Shown here: positions 9,295 through 17,435 of the stretch, piece after piece
Numbering within the stretch: position 1 is the stretch's first letter
Layout: each line of letters begins with the position of its first letter
Origin: Devosia enhydra
GTDB lineage: Bacteria; Pseudomonadota; Alphaproteobacteria; Rhizobiales; Devosiaceae
Direction of reading: 5' to 3'
Assembly: GCF_900119845.1 (NCBI RefSeq)
Contig: NZ_FPKU01000002.1
Span: forward strand, 963,381-1,027,380
DNA length: 64,000 nucleotides
Program-made: the position numbers and the translations under genes
Notes under the pieces: model-generated
What the model was told of the DNA's origin: nothing
Seen by the model: the letters and a program-made list of their open reading frames with translations, nothing else
Database searches by the model: none

Positions 9295-9840
9295 GTGATC
9301 CCGGCTCGCCAACTCTGGCAATCGCTGCTCCTGGGCGGCATCGCCTTCGGTCTCGACCGGGTGCAGAAGCAGCTGCATGTCTCGCCCGATTGCTTTGCCA
9401 TCGGGGAGGCGCGCTGCGTGGGCGATCTCATCGCCTTCGTGCCGCAGGGGCTGACGGGTTGGCGCGGCGGCGAGGTCATCCGCGTCACCGATTTCTTCGA
9501 CTATGTGCTGGTGTGGAACACCGGCATTTCCTATGGCCTGCTCGATTCGCTGCCCGCATGGGTGCTGAGCCTCGTCATGGTCATCGCCATGGCGGCGCTG
9601 GTCGTGTGGTGGATAAGGGCCGACAGCACCCTCATCCGGCTGGGGCTGGCCCTGGCGCTGGGCGGGGCGCTTTCCAATGCGCTCGACCGGCTGATCTGGG
9701 GCGCGGTGGCCGATTTCTTCCACTTTCACTGGGGTGGCTGGTCGTTCTACGTGTTCAACCTCGCCGACCTGGCCATCACGCTTGGGGTGCTGCTGCTTGT
9801 GCTCGACATGCTCGGGCTGGGGCGCGGTAAGCGGGCGTGA
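9295..9840 (+). CDS. lspA: Lipoprotein signal peptidase (signal peptidase II)
   Basis: This 181-residue inner-membrane aspartyl protease cleaves signal peptides of prolipoproteins. Family motifs are present: NTGISYGLLD (NxGxxFG type), the first catalytic aspartate in SNALDRL and the second in VADFFHFHW, set among four hydrophobic segments. The GTG at 9295 is chosen because it sits 14 bp after ileS and opens the first membrane segment (RQLWQSLLLGGIAFGLDR); an open frame further upstream overlaps ileS. The ileS-lspA order is common in bacteria, and a lipoprotein gene follows at once. Confidence 0.93.
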   Translation: MIPARQLWQSLLLGGIAFGLDRVQKQLHVSPDCFAIGEARCVGDLIAFVPQGLTGWRGGEVIRVTDFFDYVLVWNTGISYGLLDSLPAWVLSLVMVIAMAALVVWWIRADSTLIRLGLALALGGALSNALDRLIWGAVADFFHFHWGGWSFYVFNLADLAITLGVLLLVLDMLGLGRGKRA

Positions 9841-9915
9841 ACGCATTGATGCCAAATTCTGGCCTTACCGCCGATCTTGGGCTATAAGCGCCGTGCACTG
9901 CAGAAGGGACGCCTG

Positions 9916-10554
9916 ATGACATTTGGTTCGATCGCCCGGGGACGCCAGGTTTCGGCCAAGGCTGGGGCCACCCTGCCGGTCCTGTCGCGTGCCGCTTTCG
10001 CCATCCTGGCCTTTGCCGGTCTTGCGGCCTGCACCACGGTCGAAGGCACCAATGCCCTGGTCGATGCGAGCACCTTCGAGCGCGAAGTGATGAGCGAGAC
10101 GCTGCGCGGCATCGGCATGCTCGAGCGCGAGCAGAAGCCCGATGTCACCTCGCCGCGCGCCCCCCTCGTGCTGCCGCGCAACGCCAATGCGCTGCCCGCA
10201 CCGCAGACCCAGACGGCAGCGGCCCAGCTGCCCGAAGATTCGCGCAATGTGCAGATCGATACTTCGCGGATTTCCGAGGAGGATCTGCGCCGCCTGCGCA
10301 ATGCCCGGGTCATCACCGATCCGCGCTCGATGAGCGGCCGGCCGCTGACCGAGCAGGAAACCCGCATGCTCACCGCCCGCATGCAGGCAGCGCAGGTGCG
10401 CCAGACCAATCGTCCGCTCTACATTCCGCCCGACAGCTACTTCACCACGGTGAAGGGTCAGGAGCTCGTCTGCATGTCAAAGAGCGGCGAACTCGTGCCC
10501 CTGGCCGACCCGTCCTGCCCGCCCGAAATCCGCGCGGCGCTCGCCGGGCAATAA
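9916..10554 (+). CDS. Small predicted lipoprotein of unknown function
   Basis: The 212-residue product has a basic N-terminus, a hydrophobic stretch (about 22-37) and a lipobox LAAC with the modified cysteine at C39, so it should be a substrate of the signal peptidase encoded just upstream. The mature part is charged and Gln/Arg-rich with no domain I recognise; it ends with a short region containing two cysteines (LVCMSKSGELVPLADPSC). The ATG at 9916 follows a GAAGGGA ribosome site, and a reading frame open from 9877 lacks one. A strong terminator ends the unit. The position after lspA is conserved-looking, but I do not assign a function. Confidence 0.75.
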   Translation: MTFGSIARGRQVSAKAGATLPVLSRAAFAILAFAGLAACTTVEGTNALVDASTFEREVMSETLRGIGMLEREQKPDVTSPRAPLVLPRNANALPAPQTQTAAAQLPEDSRNVQIDTSRISEEDLRRLRNARVITDPRSMSGRPLTEQETRMLTARMQAAQVRQTNRPLYIPPDSYFTTVKGQELVCMSKSGELVPLADPSCPPEIRAALAGQ

Positions 10555-10566
10555 GCTTTCCAATGC

Positions 10567-10600
10567 GGGCGGCCAAGAGGGCCGCCCTTTCTTCCTTTTG
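10567..10600 (+). terminator. Rho-independent terminator after the lipoprotein gene
   Basis: A perfect 8-bp stem, GGGCGGCC (10567-10574) with GGCCGCCC (10580-10587), has a 5-base loop and is followed by TTTCTTCCTTTT. It ends the ileS-lspA-lipoprotein unit. Confidence 0.88.
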
Positions 10601-10650
10601 ATGCGCTGTCGCCGGAGCCATGGGGCTGCGGTGGCCCGCAGGAGATCGTC

Positions 10651-12702
10651 ATGTCCGATACCGATTCCCCCCTCGTTCCGGCGGGTGCCGACAGGCTCGC
10701 GAAGGTTATGGCCCGCGCCGGGCTCTGCTCGCGCCGCGATGCCGAATTGTGGATCAAGGAGGGGCGGGTGAGCGTCAATGGCCGCAAGGTCGTGACCCCG
10801 GCCTTCAACGTCACCCAGGACGACAAGATCATGGTCGATGGCGAGCCGCTGGCCGCCCGCGAGGCCACGAGGGTGTGGATGTATCACAAGCCCCCCGGGC
10901 TTGTGGTCACCGAGAAGGACCCCGAAGGCCGCGAGACCATCTTCGAGGCGCTCGAGGAGCATGATCTGCCGCGCGTCGTCACCATCGGCCGGCTCGATAT
11001 CAACACCGAAGGGCTGCTGCTGCTCACCAATGATGGCGGCTTGAAGCGCGTGCTCGAACTGCCTGCCACCGGCTGGCTGCGCAAATACCGCGTGCGCGCC
11101 TTCGGCTCGGTCACCCAGGAGCAGCTCGATGCGCTCAAGCAGGGCATCACCGTCGAGGGCATCCATTACGGGCCCATCGAGGCGACGCTCGAGCGCAGCC
11201 AGGGCGCCAATGTCTGGCTCGAAGTGGCGCTGCGCGAAGGCAAGAACCGCGAGGTCAAGAACGTGCTGGGCGCGCTCGGGCTCGAGGTCAATCGCCTGAT
11301 CCGCATCAGCTACGGGCCGTTCCAGCTGGGCGATCTGCCTCCGGGCAAGGTCGAGGCCGTCAAGGCCCGCGTGCTGCGCGACCAGCTCGGGCGGCGGCTT
11401 GCCGAGGAATCGGGGGCCGATTTCGATGCGGCTGGTCCTGAGACCGCGTCCGATCCCAATCGGCGCGTTCGCCCGTCGGGCACGCAGGCGGGTCCGCGCG
11501 GCAAGCCGCGTCCGCGCAAGGAGGCGCCGCAGTTCCGCTTCGCCGACGGGTCCGAGGCGCCTCGCGATGAGCGCGAGATGGACGAGCAGCGCCCGCGCCA
11601 GGATCGCCCCGGCGGCCGTTTCGCGCCGCGCAAGACCATGGCCCCGGCCCGGCCCGAGCGCTTCGAGCGCCCCGCGCGCACAGTGCATTTTGACGATGGC
11701 CGCGAGAGCGAGAGCTTTACCCCCAAGGCCAGCCGCACCCCGCAGCGGCCGGATCGCGACGATCAGCCGGCAGCGACCTATGGCCTCAAGGGCGCCGCGC
11801 GTCCGCCGCGCAAGCGCGATGAGGATGCCGATCCGAGGCCGCCGCGTGGCGACCGGCCCGACAGGCCGCGCTTTGATCGCGCCGATCGGCCGCGCGGTGA
11901 CGGGCAGGGGCGTCCGCCGCGCGCCGAAGGCGGCCGGGAGCGACCCGCTTTTGGCGGCGGCAAGTCGTTTGGGGGTGGCAAATCCTTCGGCGGCGGCAAG
12001 CCAGCCTTTGGCGGTCGTCGCGATGGCACATCGGGTGAGCGGCCGGAACGATCTTTCCGCCCCGGCGGGCATCGTCCTTTTGGTGATCGTCCGGTCCGTG
12101 CCGATGGCGATCGGCCGCGTCGGCCAGCCGGCGACAGGCCGCAGGGTCAGAGGCCGGAGGGTGACCGGCCCCAGGGTGCGAGACCGCAGGGAGCGAGGCC
12201 CCAGGGCGACCGTCCGGCCCGGCCCTATGGAGACCGCCCGGCGAGGCCTTTCGGGGACAAGCCGCAACGTCCGCGCGGCGACCGTCCGGATGGCGATCGT
12301 CCGCGCAGCTTTGGAGAGAGGCCCGGCGGTGCACGGCCGCCGCGCGGCGACAGACCCTTTGGCGATCGTCCGGCCCGGGCCGAAAGGCCCGCGGGCGCGC
12401 GGCAGGACCGGTCGTTCGGCGACCGTCCGGCACGCCCGTCTGGTGATCGTCCGTTCGGGGATCGGCCGCCGCGGGGGGATCGCCCCTCGGGCGACCGTCC
12501 GGGTGGCGATAGGCCCAAACGCAGCTTTGGCGGCGCCCCGTCATCGGGCCGTCCGGCTGGCGATCGCCCGCGCGGCGACCGGCCTGGTGGCAAACCTTTC
12601 GCTGGCAAGCCCTCGGGCGGACGCCCCTCTGGCGGCGGCAAGCCCTTTGCGGGCAAGCCCTCCGGTGCGGGTCCGCGTCCGCCGCGCAAGCCGCGCGGCT
12701 AG
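10651..12702 (+). CDS. rluB: rRNA pseudouridine synthase (RluB/RsuA family) with a very long Arg/Asp/Pro/Gly-rich tail
   Basis: Residues 1-245 are a complete RsuA/RluB-type enzyme: an S4 RNA-binding domain (about 14-60) and a catalytic domain with D116 in GRLDINTEG, KYRV and the GKNREVK motif. RluB-type enzymes modify 23S rRNA near position 2605. From about residue 255 to 683 the protein is low-complexity, full of GDRP, RPxGDRP and GGKxFGG units, strongly basic and presumably disordered. A tail exceeding the enzyme in length is unusual even for alphaproteobacteria, where shorter tails are common. It may tether the enzyme to RNA or ribosomes. rsmD follows after 3 bp, so the two rRNA-modifying genes form an operon. 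Confidence 0.9.
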   Translation: MSDTDSPLVPAGADRLAKVMARAGLCSRRDAELWIKEGRVSVNGRKVVTPAFNVTQDDKIMVDGEPLAAREATRVWMYHKPPGLVVTEKDPEGRETIFEALEEHDLPRVVTIGRLDINTEGLLLLTNDGGLKRVLELPATGWLRKYRVRAFGSVTQEQLDALKQGITVEGIHYGPIEATLERSQGANVWLEVALREGKNREVKNVLGALGLEVNRLIRISYGPFQLGDLPPGKVEAVKARVLRDQLGRRLAEESGADFDAAGPETASDPNRRVRPSGTQAGPRGKPRPRKEAPQFRFADGSEAPRDEREMDEQRPRQDRPGGRFAPRKTMAPARPERFERPARTVHFDDGRESESFTPKASRTPQRPDRDDQPAATYGLKGAARPPRKRDEDADPRPPRGDRPDRPRFDRADRPRGDGQGRPPRAEGGRERPAFGGGKSFGGGKSFGGGKPAFGGRRDGTSGERPERSFRPGGHRPFGDRPVRADGDRPRRPAGDRPQGQRPEGDRPQGARPQGARPQGDRPARPYGDRPARPFGDKPQRPRGDRPDGDRPRSFGERPGGARPPRGDRPFGDRPARAERPAGARQDRSFGDRPARPSGDRPFGDRPPRGDRPSGDRPGGDRPKRSFGGAPSSGRPAGDRPRGDRPGGKPFAGKPSGGRPSGGGKPFAGKPSGAGPRPPRKPRG

Positions 12703-12705
12703 CCG

Positions 12706-13275
12706 ATGCGGATCATCGCGGGACGTTTTCGCGGCAAGCAACTGACCTCGCCCGAGGGCGACGCCATCAGGCCGACGGCCGACCGGGTGCGGGAATCGGT
12801 CTTCAACATCCTCGCAAGCCGGCTCGGGCCGGGCTTCGAGGGGGTGCGCGTGCTCGATCTGTTTGCCGGCACCGGCGCGCTGGGGCTCGAAGCCCTGTCG
12901 CGTGGGGCTGCCTCGGTGGTGTTCGTCGAGACCGATGCCGAGGCGCGCGGCCTCATCCGCGATCATATCCAGGCGTTCGGCGTCGCCGGCACCGCCAAGC
13001 TGCTGCGCCGCGACGCTACGGCTCTGGGACCTGCCGGCACCATGGGGCCGGTCGATCTCGTCTTTCTCGATCCCCCCTATGGCAAGGGGCTGGGCGAGCA
13101 GGCGCTGGCGAGCCTCAGGGATGGCAATTGGCTCACGCTCGAGAGCCTTATCGTCCTCGAGGAGGCCGCCGAGACCGAGATATCACTGCCGCCGGGCTTC
13201 GTCCTTGAAGACCGCCGTATCTATGGGGCAGCGGCCATTCACCTCATCACGCCTGCAAGGGAACACCAGGCGTGA
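12706..13275 (+). CDS. rsmD: 16S rRNA (guanine966-N2)-methyltransferase
   Basis: At 189 residues this enzyme transfers a methyl group from S-adenosylmethionine to G966 of 16S rRNA. The N-terminal RIIAGRFRGKQL and RPTADRVRESVFN are hallmark RsmD sequences, the SAM-binding loop is DLFAGTGALG (51-60) and the catalytic tetrad is DPPY (122-125). The ATG lies 3 bp after the rluB stop, so co-expression is likely. Length matches the family. No clear terminator follows in the 164-bp gap before the first outer-membrane protein gene. Confidence 0.95.
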   Translation: MRIIAGRFRGKQLTSPEGDAIRPTADRVRESVFNILASRLGPGFEGVRVLDLFAGTGALGLEALSRGAASVVFVETDAEARGLIRDHIQAFGVAGTAKLLRRDATALGPAGTMGPVDLVFLDPPYGKGLGEQALASLRDGNWLTLESLIVLEEAAETEISLPPGFVLEDRRIYGAAAIHLITPAREHQA

Positions 13276-13439
13276 GGAGCAGCGATAGCAAGTGAAAAGG
13301 GCCAATTCGTTAACAACACATGATGTGGCCTCCCGGCCACTTGGGGTATGATTTCGCTTCGCAGTGCGCGGCGCCCCTTCCCGACGCAGGCGAATTGGTG
13401 GCAAGCGTGTGTCAGTCGCCACTTTTGGACACCACGTTC

Positions 13440-14330
13440 ATGAAAATCACCCTAGCCATTGCCTCGGCGCTGCTGCTCGGCACCGCCTCTGCCTATGCGG
13501 CCGACATCATCCTGCCGCCGGCCCCGGCTCCCGCCCCTGCCTCCAATTTCTGGGGCGTCGGCGAGATCGGCGTCATCGGCTATTCCGGCGCGCAGTCGGA
13601 AGATGACGAATACGCCATGCTTGGCGGCGGCTATGGCGCCTTCGCGCTCTGGGCCGATATGGGTGGCCTCGTCGTCGGCCTCGACGGCTATGGCGAGATC
13701 CTCGGCCTCAATGACGATACCGAAGACTACTTCCCCGGTGGCGTCGGCGTCATTGGCGGTCACATCGGCACGGGTCTCGGCGGCGGCTATGTCGGCGTGT
13801 TCGGTGCCTATGGCGCCACCCCCGATTCCGGCAATGACGAATGGCAGGGCGGCTGGGCCGTCGGCGTCGAAGGTCTCGCCGATTTCAGCACCGTTTCGCT
13901 CTTCGGCAAGCTCGGCTATGCCGACGTCCGCACCGATGAGGAAGATTCCGGGTTCACCGGCACCTTCGGTGAGATCGGCGCCATGTTCGCGCTGACCCCC
14001 GAGTTTGCTCTCCAGACGTCGTTCGGCGCCGGGTATGCGCCGGAGAACTTCGCTGACGAGTCTGAGGACGACGATGGTTACTACCTGACCGCCGGCATCA
14101 AGGGTGCCTACCAGCTCCCGACCGATTTCGCCCTCGCGCTCACCGCGAGCTATGACATCGGCGCCTATGGCGGCATCGAAGAGAGCGACTGGTCCATCAA
14201 TCACACCGTCAAGGTTGGTCTCGCCATTCCGTTCGGTGGCCGCTATGGCGATGCCCGCGATGCGCTCAACCCGCTGGCTACTCCGACCGCGCCGTTCCGC
14301 GCCGGCAGCTGGGGCGATTTCCTCGACTGA
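13440..14330 (+). CDS. Outer-membrane beta-barrel protein, paralog 1 of 3
   Basis: The 296-residue precursor has a signal peptide ending SAYA before ADIILPPAP, followed by alternating hydrophobic/polar short strands rich in Gly, Tyr and acidic residues, as in small outer-membrane barrels. The C-terminal sequence (VKVGLAIPFGG, then NPLATPTAPFRA) is shared with the two following genes, but the rest is more divergent. The ATG at 13440 opens the signal peptide; in-frame codons further upstream would precede it with polar sequence. It is followed by its own terminator. The transported or bound ligand is unknown. Confidence 0.8.
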   Translation: MKITLAIASALLLGTASAYAADIILPPAPAPAPASNFWGVGEIGVIGYSGAQSEDDEYAMLGGGYGAFALWADMGGLVVGLDGYGEILGLNDDTEDYFPGGVGVIGGHIGTGLGGGYVGVFGAYGATPDSGNDEWQGGWAVGVEGLADFSTVSLFGKLGYADVRTDEEDSGFTGTFGEIGAMFALTPEFALQTSFGAGYAPENFADESEDDDGYYLTAGIKGAYQLPTDFALALTASYDIGAYGGIEESDWSINHTVKVGLAIPFGGRYGDARDALNPLATPTAPFRAGSWGDFLD

Positions 14331-14354
14331 TCGTCGAACCGGAACAAGCTGATG

Positions 14355-14379
14355 AAAGGGGCCTTCGGGCCCCTTTTTT
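14355..14379 (+). terminator. Terminator after outer-membrane paralog 1
   Basis: AAAGGGGCC (14355-14363), a TTCG loop and GGCCCCTTT form a perfect 9-bp stem that runs into a six-base T-tract. Confidence 0.92.
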
Positions 14380-14530
14380 GTTTCCGGCCATCCATGGGAT
14401 CTGGAGCCACACATGCGGCAGCAGAGTGGCAAAATTGCCGCGGCCATATTGCGTTTCTTGCGCGAATCCGGTTCTGCTCAACCGTGACAATAGCGGCGGT
14501 GCAGCCGTTTCTTCCCGATTGGATTGGATC

Positions 14531-15427
14531 ATGAAGCTCAAGCTTGGCGTCGCTCTCGGCGCTCTCGTTGCAGGCATGGGTGGCGCTTATGCCGCCGACC
14601 TTTATGTGCCCCCCGTGGTGGCGCCGGTCGCTGAAGCCGCGCCGGCTTACTGGGGCGTGGTTGAACTGGGCGGCCTTGGCCGCTTCACCAGCTATGACGA
14701 CGATGGCGACATCGAGGACGGCTCGTTCGGTGGCGTCTATGGCTCGTTCGCCCTGTGGGGCGATCTCGGCGTGGTCCGCGTGGGCGTCGACGGGTATGGC
14801 GAGTGGCTGAACCTGGGTGAGGACGGCAACAACGACATCACCAACGCCTCGCTCGGCGTGCTCGGCGCCCATATCGGCGCTGGCTTCGATGCCGCCTATC
14901 TCGGCGTCTTCGGCGCCCTCGGCATGTATCCCGATGCTCCGAACACGGAAACCTTCAACGGCTATGCCGTGGGTATCGAAGGCACCGTTGATGTCGATGT
15001 CGCGACCCTTTACGGCAAGCTCGGCTACGCCAGCGCGCCCAATGAAGGCGGCATCGATGACGAGGGCTTCTTCGGCTACTTCGTCGAAGGCGGCGCGATC
15101 TTCTCGCTGTCGGACGATTTCGCCCTCCAGGTCAGCGCCGGCTACGGCACGTCCGAGCCGTTCGAGACCGATGACGAGACCGGCTACTACGCCGCCTGGG
15201 GCGTCAAGGGCGCCTACAACCTCGGTACCGAGCTCAATCTCAACCTCGTCGCGTCCTATGACGGGCTTTATGCCGCCGGCAACGAGGATGACGAGTCGGT
15301 CATCGACCACACCTTCAAGATCGGCCTGTCGATCCCGTTCGGTGGTGCAGGTGCCGCTTCGGCCCTCAACCCCGTCGCGTCCCCGACCGCGCCCTTCCGC
15401 GCCTCGGTTCTTGCCGACGTGATGTAA
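14531..15427 (+). CDS. Outer-membrane beta-barrel protein, paralog 2 of 3
   Basis: A 298-residue precursor. The signal peptide MKLKLGVALGALVAGMGGAY is cleaved before AADLYVPPVV. The mature protein shares long identical stretches with the next gene (for example APAYWGVVELGGLGRF, GYGEWLN, NASLGVLGAHIGAGF, FGYFVEGGAIFSLSD), so the two arose by a recent tandem duplication. Alternating beta-strand pattern and high acidic content fit a surface barrel. The start lies just upstream of the signal peptide and no alternative is plausible. Its regulation is not evident; a terminator on each side suggests an independent promoter in the 200-bp gap upstream. Confidence 0.82.
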   Translation: MKLKLGVALGALVAGMGGAYAADLYVPPVVAPVAEAAPAYWGVVELGGLGRFTSYDDDGDIEDGSFGGVYGSFALWGDLGVVRVGVDGYGEWLNLGEDGNNDITNASLGVLGAHIGAGFDAAYLGVFGALGMYPDAPNTETFNGYAVGIEGTVDVDVATLYGKLGYASAPNEGGIDDEGFFGYFVEGGAIFSLSDDFALQVSAGYGTSEPFETDDETGYYAAWGVKGAYNLGTELNLNLVASYDGLYAAGNEDDESVIDHTFKIGLSIPFGGAGAASALNPVASPTAPFRASVLADVM

Positions 15428-15478
15428 TCTGGGTCCGTGCGGCCACGCCTTCGGGCCTGGTTCCCGCCACACACCTGC

Positions 15479-15508
15479 AAAGGGGCCCTCGCGGCCCCTT
15501 TGTTGTTT
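15479..15508 (+). terminator. Terminator after outer-membrane paralog 2
   Basis: AAAGGGGCC (15479-15487) and GGCCCCTTT (15493-15501) form a 9-bp stem with a CTCGC loop, followed by GTTGTTT. The stem is the same as that after paralog 1, so the terminator may have been duplicated with the gene. Confidence 0.88.
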
Positions 15509-15686
15509 CCGATGCTGGTCTCCAGGCTGTTTCTCGCAAAATGGCTCGCGCTCTGATGCTGGCGGGCCACACTGCGACTGAAACAGATCGGGTCCGGCGA
15601 TTGCGTCTTGCTCCTTTTGGCGCAGATCGGCTTATGGTTAATCATGTCGACCGGCCGTGCGCCGGGTTTTTTGATTGGGGAAAATC

Positions 15687-16586
15687 ATGGCTCTCAAGCT
15701 CGGCGTCGCTGTCGGCGCTCTCGTTGCAGGCATGGGTGGCGCCTATGCCGCCGACCTTTACGTCGCCCCCGTGGTGGCGCCCGTCGCCGAAGCCGCGCCG
15801 GCCTATTGGGGCGTGGTCGAACTCGGTGGCCTTGGCCGCTTCGTTACCGACTACGACGAGGGCGTGGATGCTGAGGCGACGTTCCCGGGCCTTTACGGCT
15901 CGTTCGCCCTGTGGGGCGATCTCGGTGTCGTCCGCGTCGGTGTCGACGGCTATGGCGAGTGGCTCAATGTCGGCGATGATGGCGACAGCGACATCACCAA
16001 TGCCTCGCTCGGCGTTCTGGGTGCGCATATCGGGGCCGGCTTCGACCAGGCCTATCTGGGCGTCTTCGGCGGCATCGGCATCTATCCGGATTCCGATGAT
16101 CCGGAAGACCTGATGAACGGCTATGTCGTGGGCGTCGAAGGCACCCTCGATGTGGATGTGGCCACGCTTTACGGCAAGCTCGGCTATGCCGAGGCCGCCA
16201 ATGGCGACGGCTCGGGCGACGAAGGCTTCTTTGGCTATTTTGTCGAAGGCGGAGCGATCTTCTCGCTCTCCGATCAGTTCGCGGTGCAGGTCAGCGGCGG
16301 CTACGGCTTCTCCTCGCCGTTCGATAACTCGTCTGACGATGGTTACTACGCCACTTGGGGTGCCAAGGCGGCCTATAATCTCGGCACTGACCTGAACCTC
16401 AACCTCGTGGCCAGCTACGAAGGTTTCCTCGCCCAGGATTCCGAAGACGACGAATATGTGCTCGACCACACCGTCAAGGTCGGCCTGTCGATCCCGTTCG
16501 GTGGGGCCGGTGCCGCTTCGGCGCTCAACCCTGTCGCGACGCCGACCGCGCCCTTCCGCGCCTCGGTTCTTGCCGACGTGATGTAA
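15687..16586 (+). CDS. Outer-membrane beta-barrel protein, paralog 3 of 3
   Basis: The 299-residue precursor is closely related to the preceding gene across its whole length, including signal peptide, strand order and the C-terminal NPVATPTAPFRASVLADVM, which differs from paralog 2 by one residue. Differences cluster in stretches likely to be loops, for example TDYDEGVDAEATFPG against TSYDDDGDIEDGSFGG and YPDSDDPEDL against YPDAPNTETF. This suggests loop diversification after duplication. The ATG at 15687 is chosen over an in-frame TTG four codons earlier because it begins the signal peptide. It ends at a strong terminator. Confidence 0.82.
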   Translation: MALKLGVAVGALVAGMGGAYAADLYVAPVVAPVAEAAPAYWGVVELGGLGRFVTDYDEGVDAEATFPGLYGSFALWGDLGVVRVGVDGYGEWLNVGDDGDSDITNASLGVLGAHIGAGFDQAYLGVFGGIGIYPDSDDPEDLMNGYVVGVEGTLDVDVATLYGKLGYAEAANGDGSGDEGFFGYFVEGGAIFSLSDQFAVQVSGGYGFSSPFDNSSDDGYYATWGAKAAYNLGTDLNLNLVASYEGFLAQDSEDDEYVLDHTVKVGLSIPFGGAGAASALNPVATPTAPFRASVLADVM

Positions 16587-16614
16587 TCGCCTGCCCCATT
16601 CGGGCGCAGTTCAG

Positions 16615-16647
16615 GCGCGGGGATTTCGGTCCCCGCGCTTTTTCTTT
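16615..16647 (+). terminator. Terminator after outer-membrane paralog 3
   Basis: GCGCGGGGA (16615-16623) pairs perfectly with TCCCCGCGC (16630-16638) across a 6-base loop, followed by TTTTTCTTT. Nothing recognisable lies in the following 170 bases before the operator of the next unit. Confidence 0.92.
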
Positions 16648-16821
16648 GCTATCGCCGGGAGTTTCCAGGCGAAGGAGATGCTGGCTCCGCAGTCCGGGAA
16701 GCATACACCACAGCAACCTGGAGCTTGCGGGATGCGAACCAAAACGCGGTAGCTCGCAACCGTCCGGCGGTGGGCGGTCCGTCGCTCTAAGATGCACCGC
16801 TGTCACATATCTGCCATGCTC

Positions 16822-16839
16822 GTTCAGTATTGACTGAAC
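16822..16839. promoter_or_regulatory. Perfect inverted repeat, probable operator of the GbsR/MarR-type regulator
   Basis: GTTCAGTATTGACTGAAC is a 7-bp perfect inverted repeat with a 4-base spacer ending 27 bp before the regulator start. A TTGACT inside it (16830-16835) could serve as a -35 element with TATTCC (16853-16858) 17 bases on, which would give a nearly leaderless mRNA. This fits autorepression; neither the promoter nor the binding has been shown. Confidence 0.7.
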
Positions 16840-16866
16840 AAACTGTCATCGCTATTCCGCTTGCCC

Positions 16867-17343
16867 ATGTCCCAGGTTGCTTCCGTACCCCTCTCGCCCA
16901 CAGATGCCGCCGAGCAGTTCATCGAGCAGATGGGCCTCCTGCTCCAGAATGATCGCCTGCCGCGCATAGCCGGCCGCATCTGGGGGCTGCTGCTTTACGA
17001 GGGCACGGTGTTCGGTCTTCAGGAAATGGCCGATCGCCTGCAGGTGTCGCGCGCCTCGATTTCAACCAATGCCAGGCTGCTCGCCGAATATGGCCTCATC
17101 CGGCGGGTGGGCAAGCCCGGCAGCCGTCAGGATTATTACGAGCTGGGCACCAACCCCTTCGGGCGCATGCTGCATGTGCTCGAGGAACGCCTCGAACATT
17201 CCGCCTCGGCGGTGACAGAATCGGCGGCGCTGATACCCGCCGATAATCCGGGCGCGCGGGCGCGGGTCGAGGAGCTTTCGGAGTTCTATGCCCGGACGCT
17301 CGTGCTGATCCGCCAGCACATGGCCGAAACCGGGCACAAATAG
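16867..17343 (+). CDS. GbsR/MarR-type winged-helix transcriptional regulator
   Basis: The 158-residue protein has a GbsR-like layout: an N-terminal helix (EQFIEQMGLLLQNDRLPRIAGRIWGLLL), a winged helix-turn-helix (about 46-85, QEMADRLQVSRASISTNARLLAEYGLI) and a C-terminal dimerisation helix. Such proteins often sit next to multidrug or RND efflux genes and repress them. Here it precedes a membrane-fusion protein and an RND pump in the same orientation, and an excellent inverted repeat lies just upstream of its own start. The ATG at 16867 is preferred to a TTG two codons earlier. The inducing ligand is unknown. Confidence 0.82.
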   Translation: MSQVASVPLSPTDAAEQFIEQMGLLLQNDRLPRIAGRIWGLLLYEGTVFGLQEMADRLQVSRASISTNARLLAEYGLIRRVGKPGSRQDYYELGTNPFGRMLHVLEERLEHSASAVTESAALIPADNPGARARVEELSEFYARTLVLIRQHMAETGHK

Positions 17344-17346
17344 AGG

Positions 17347-17372
17347 GGGCCGGGGCGAGAGAGCCCCGGGCC
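17347..17372 (+). other. GC hairpin between the regulator and the efflux genes
   Basis: GGCCGGGGC and GCCCCGGGCC, one base bulged, flank GAGAGA a few bases after the regulator stop. No T-run follows, so this may be a mRNA-stabilising hairpin or partial attenuator instead of a terminator. Confidence 0.35.
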
Positions 17373-17435
17373 GGCGTCACATCATTTCGGCCAGCGCCAT
17401 CCGTGGGGCAGGGCCTTTCAGCCAAAGGTGCATCC

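Noticed and set aside
11399-12745. A second-frame 448-codon open frame in the rluB tail
   Set aside because: An Arg/Ala-rich frame caused by the repeats of the tail; it begins inside rluB without a credible ribosome site.
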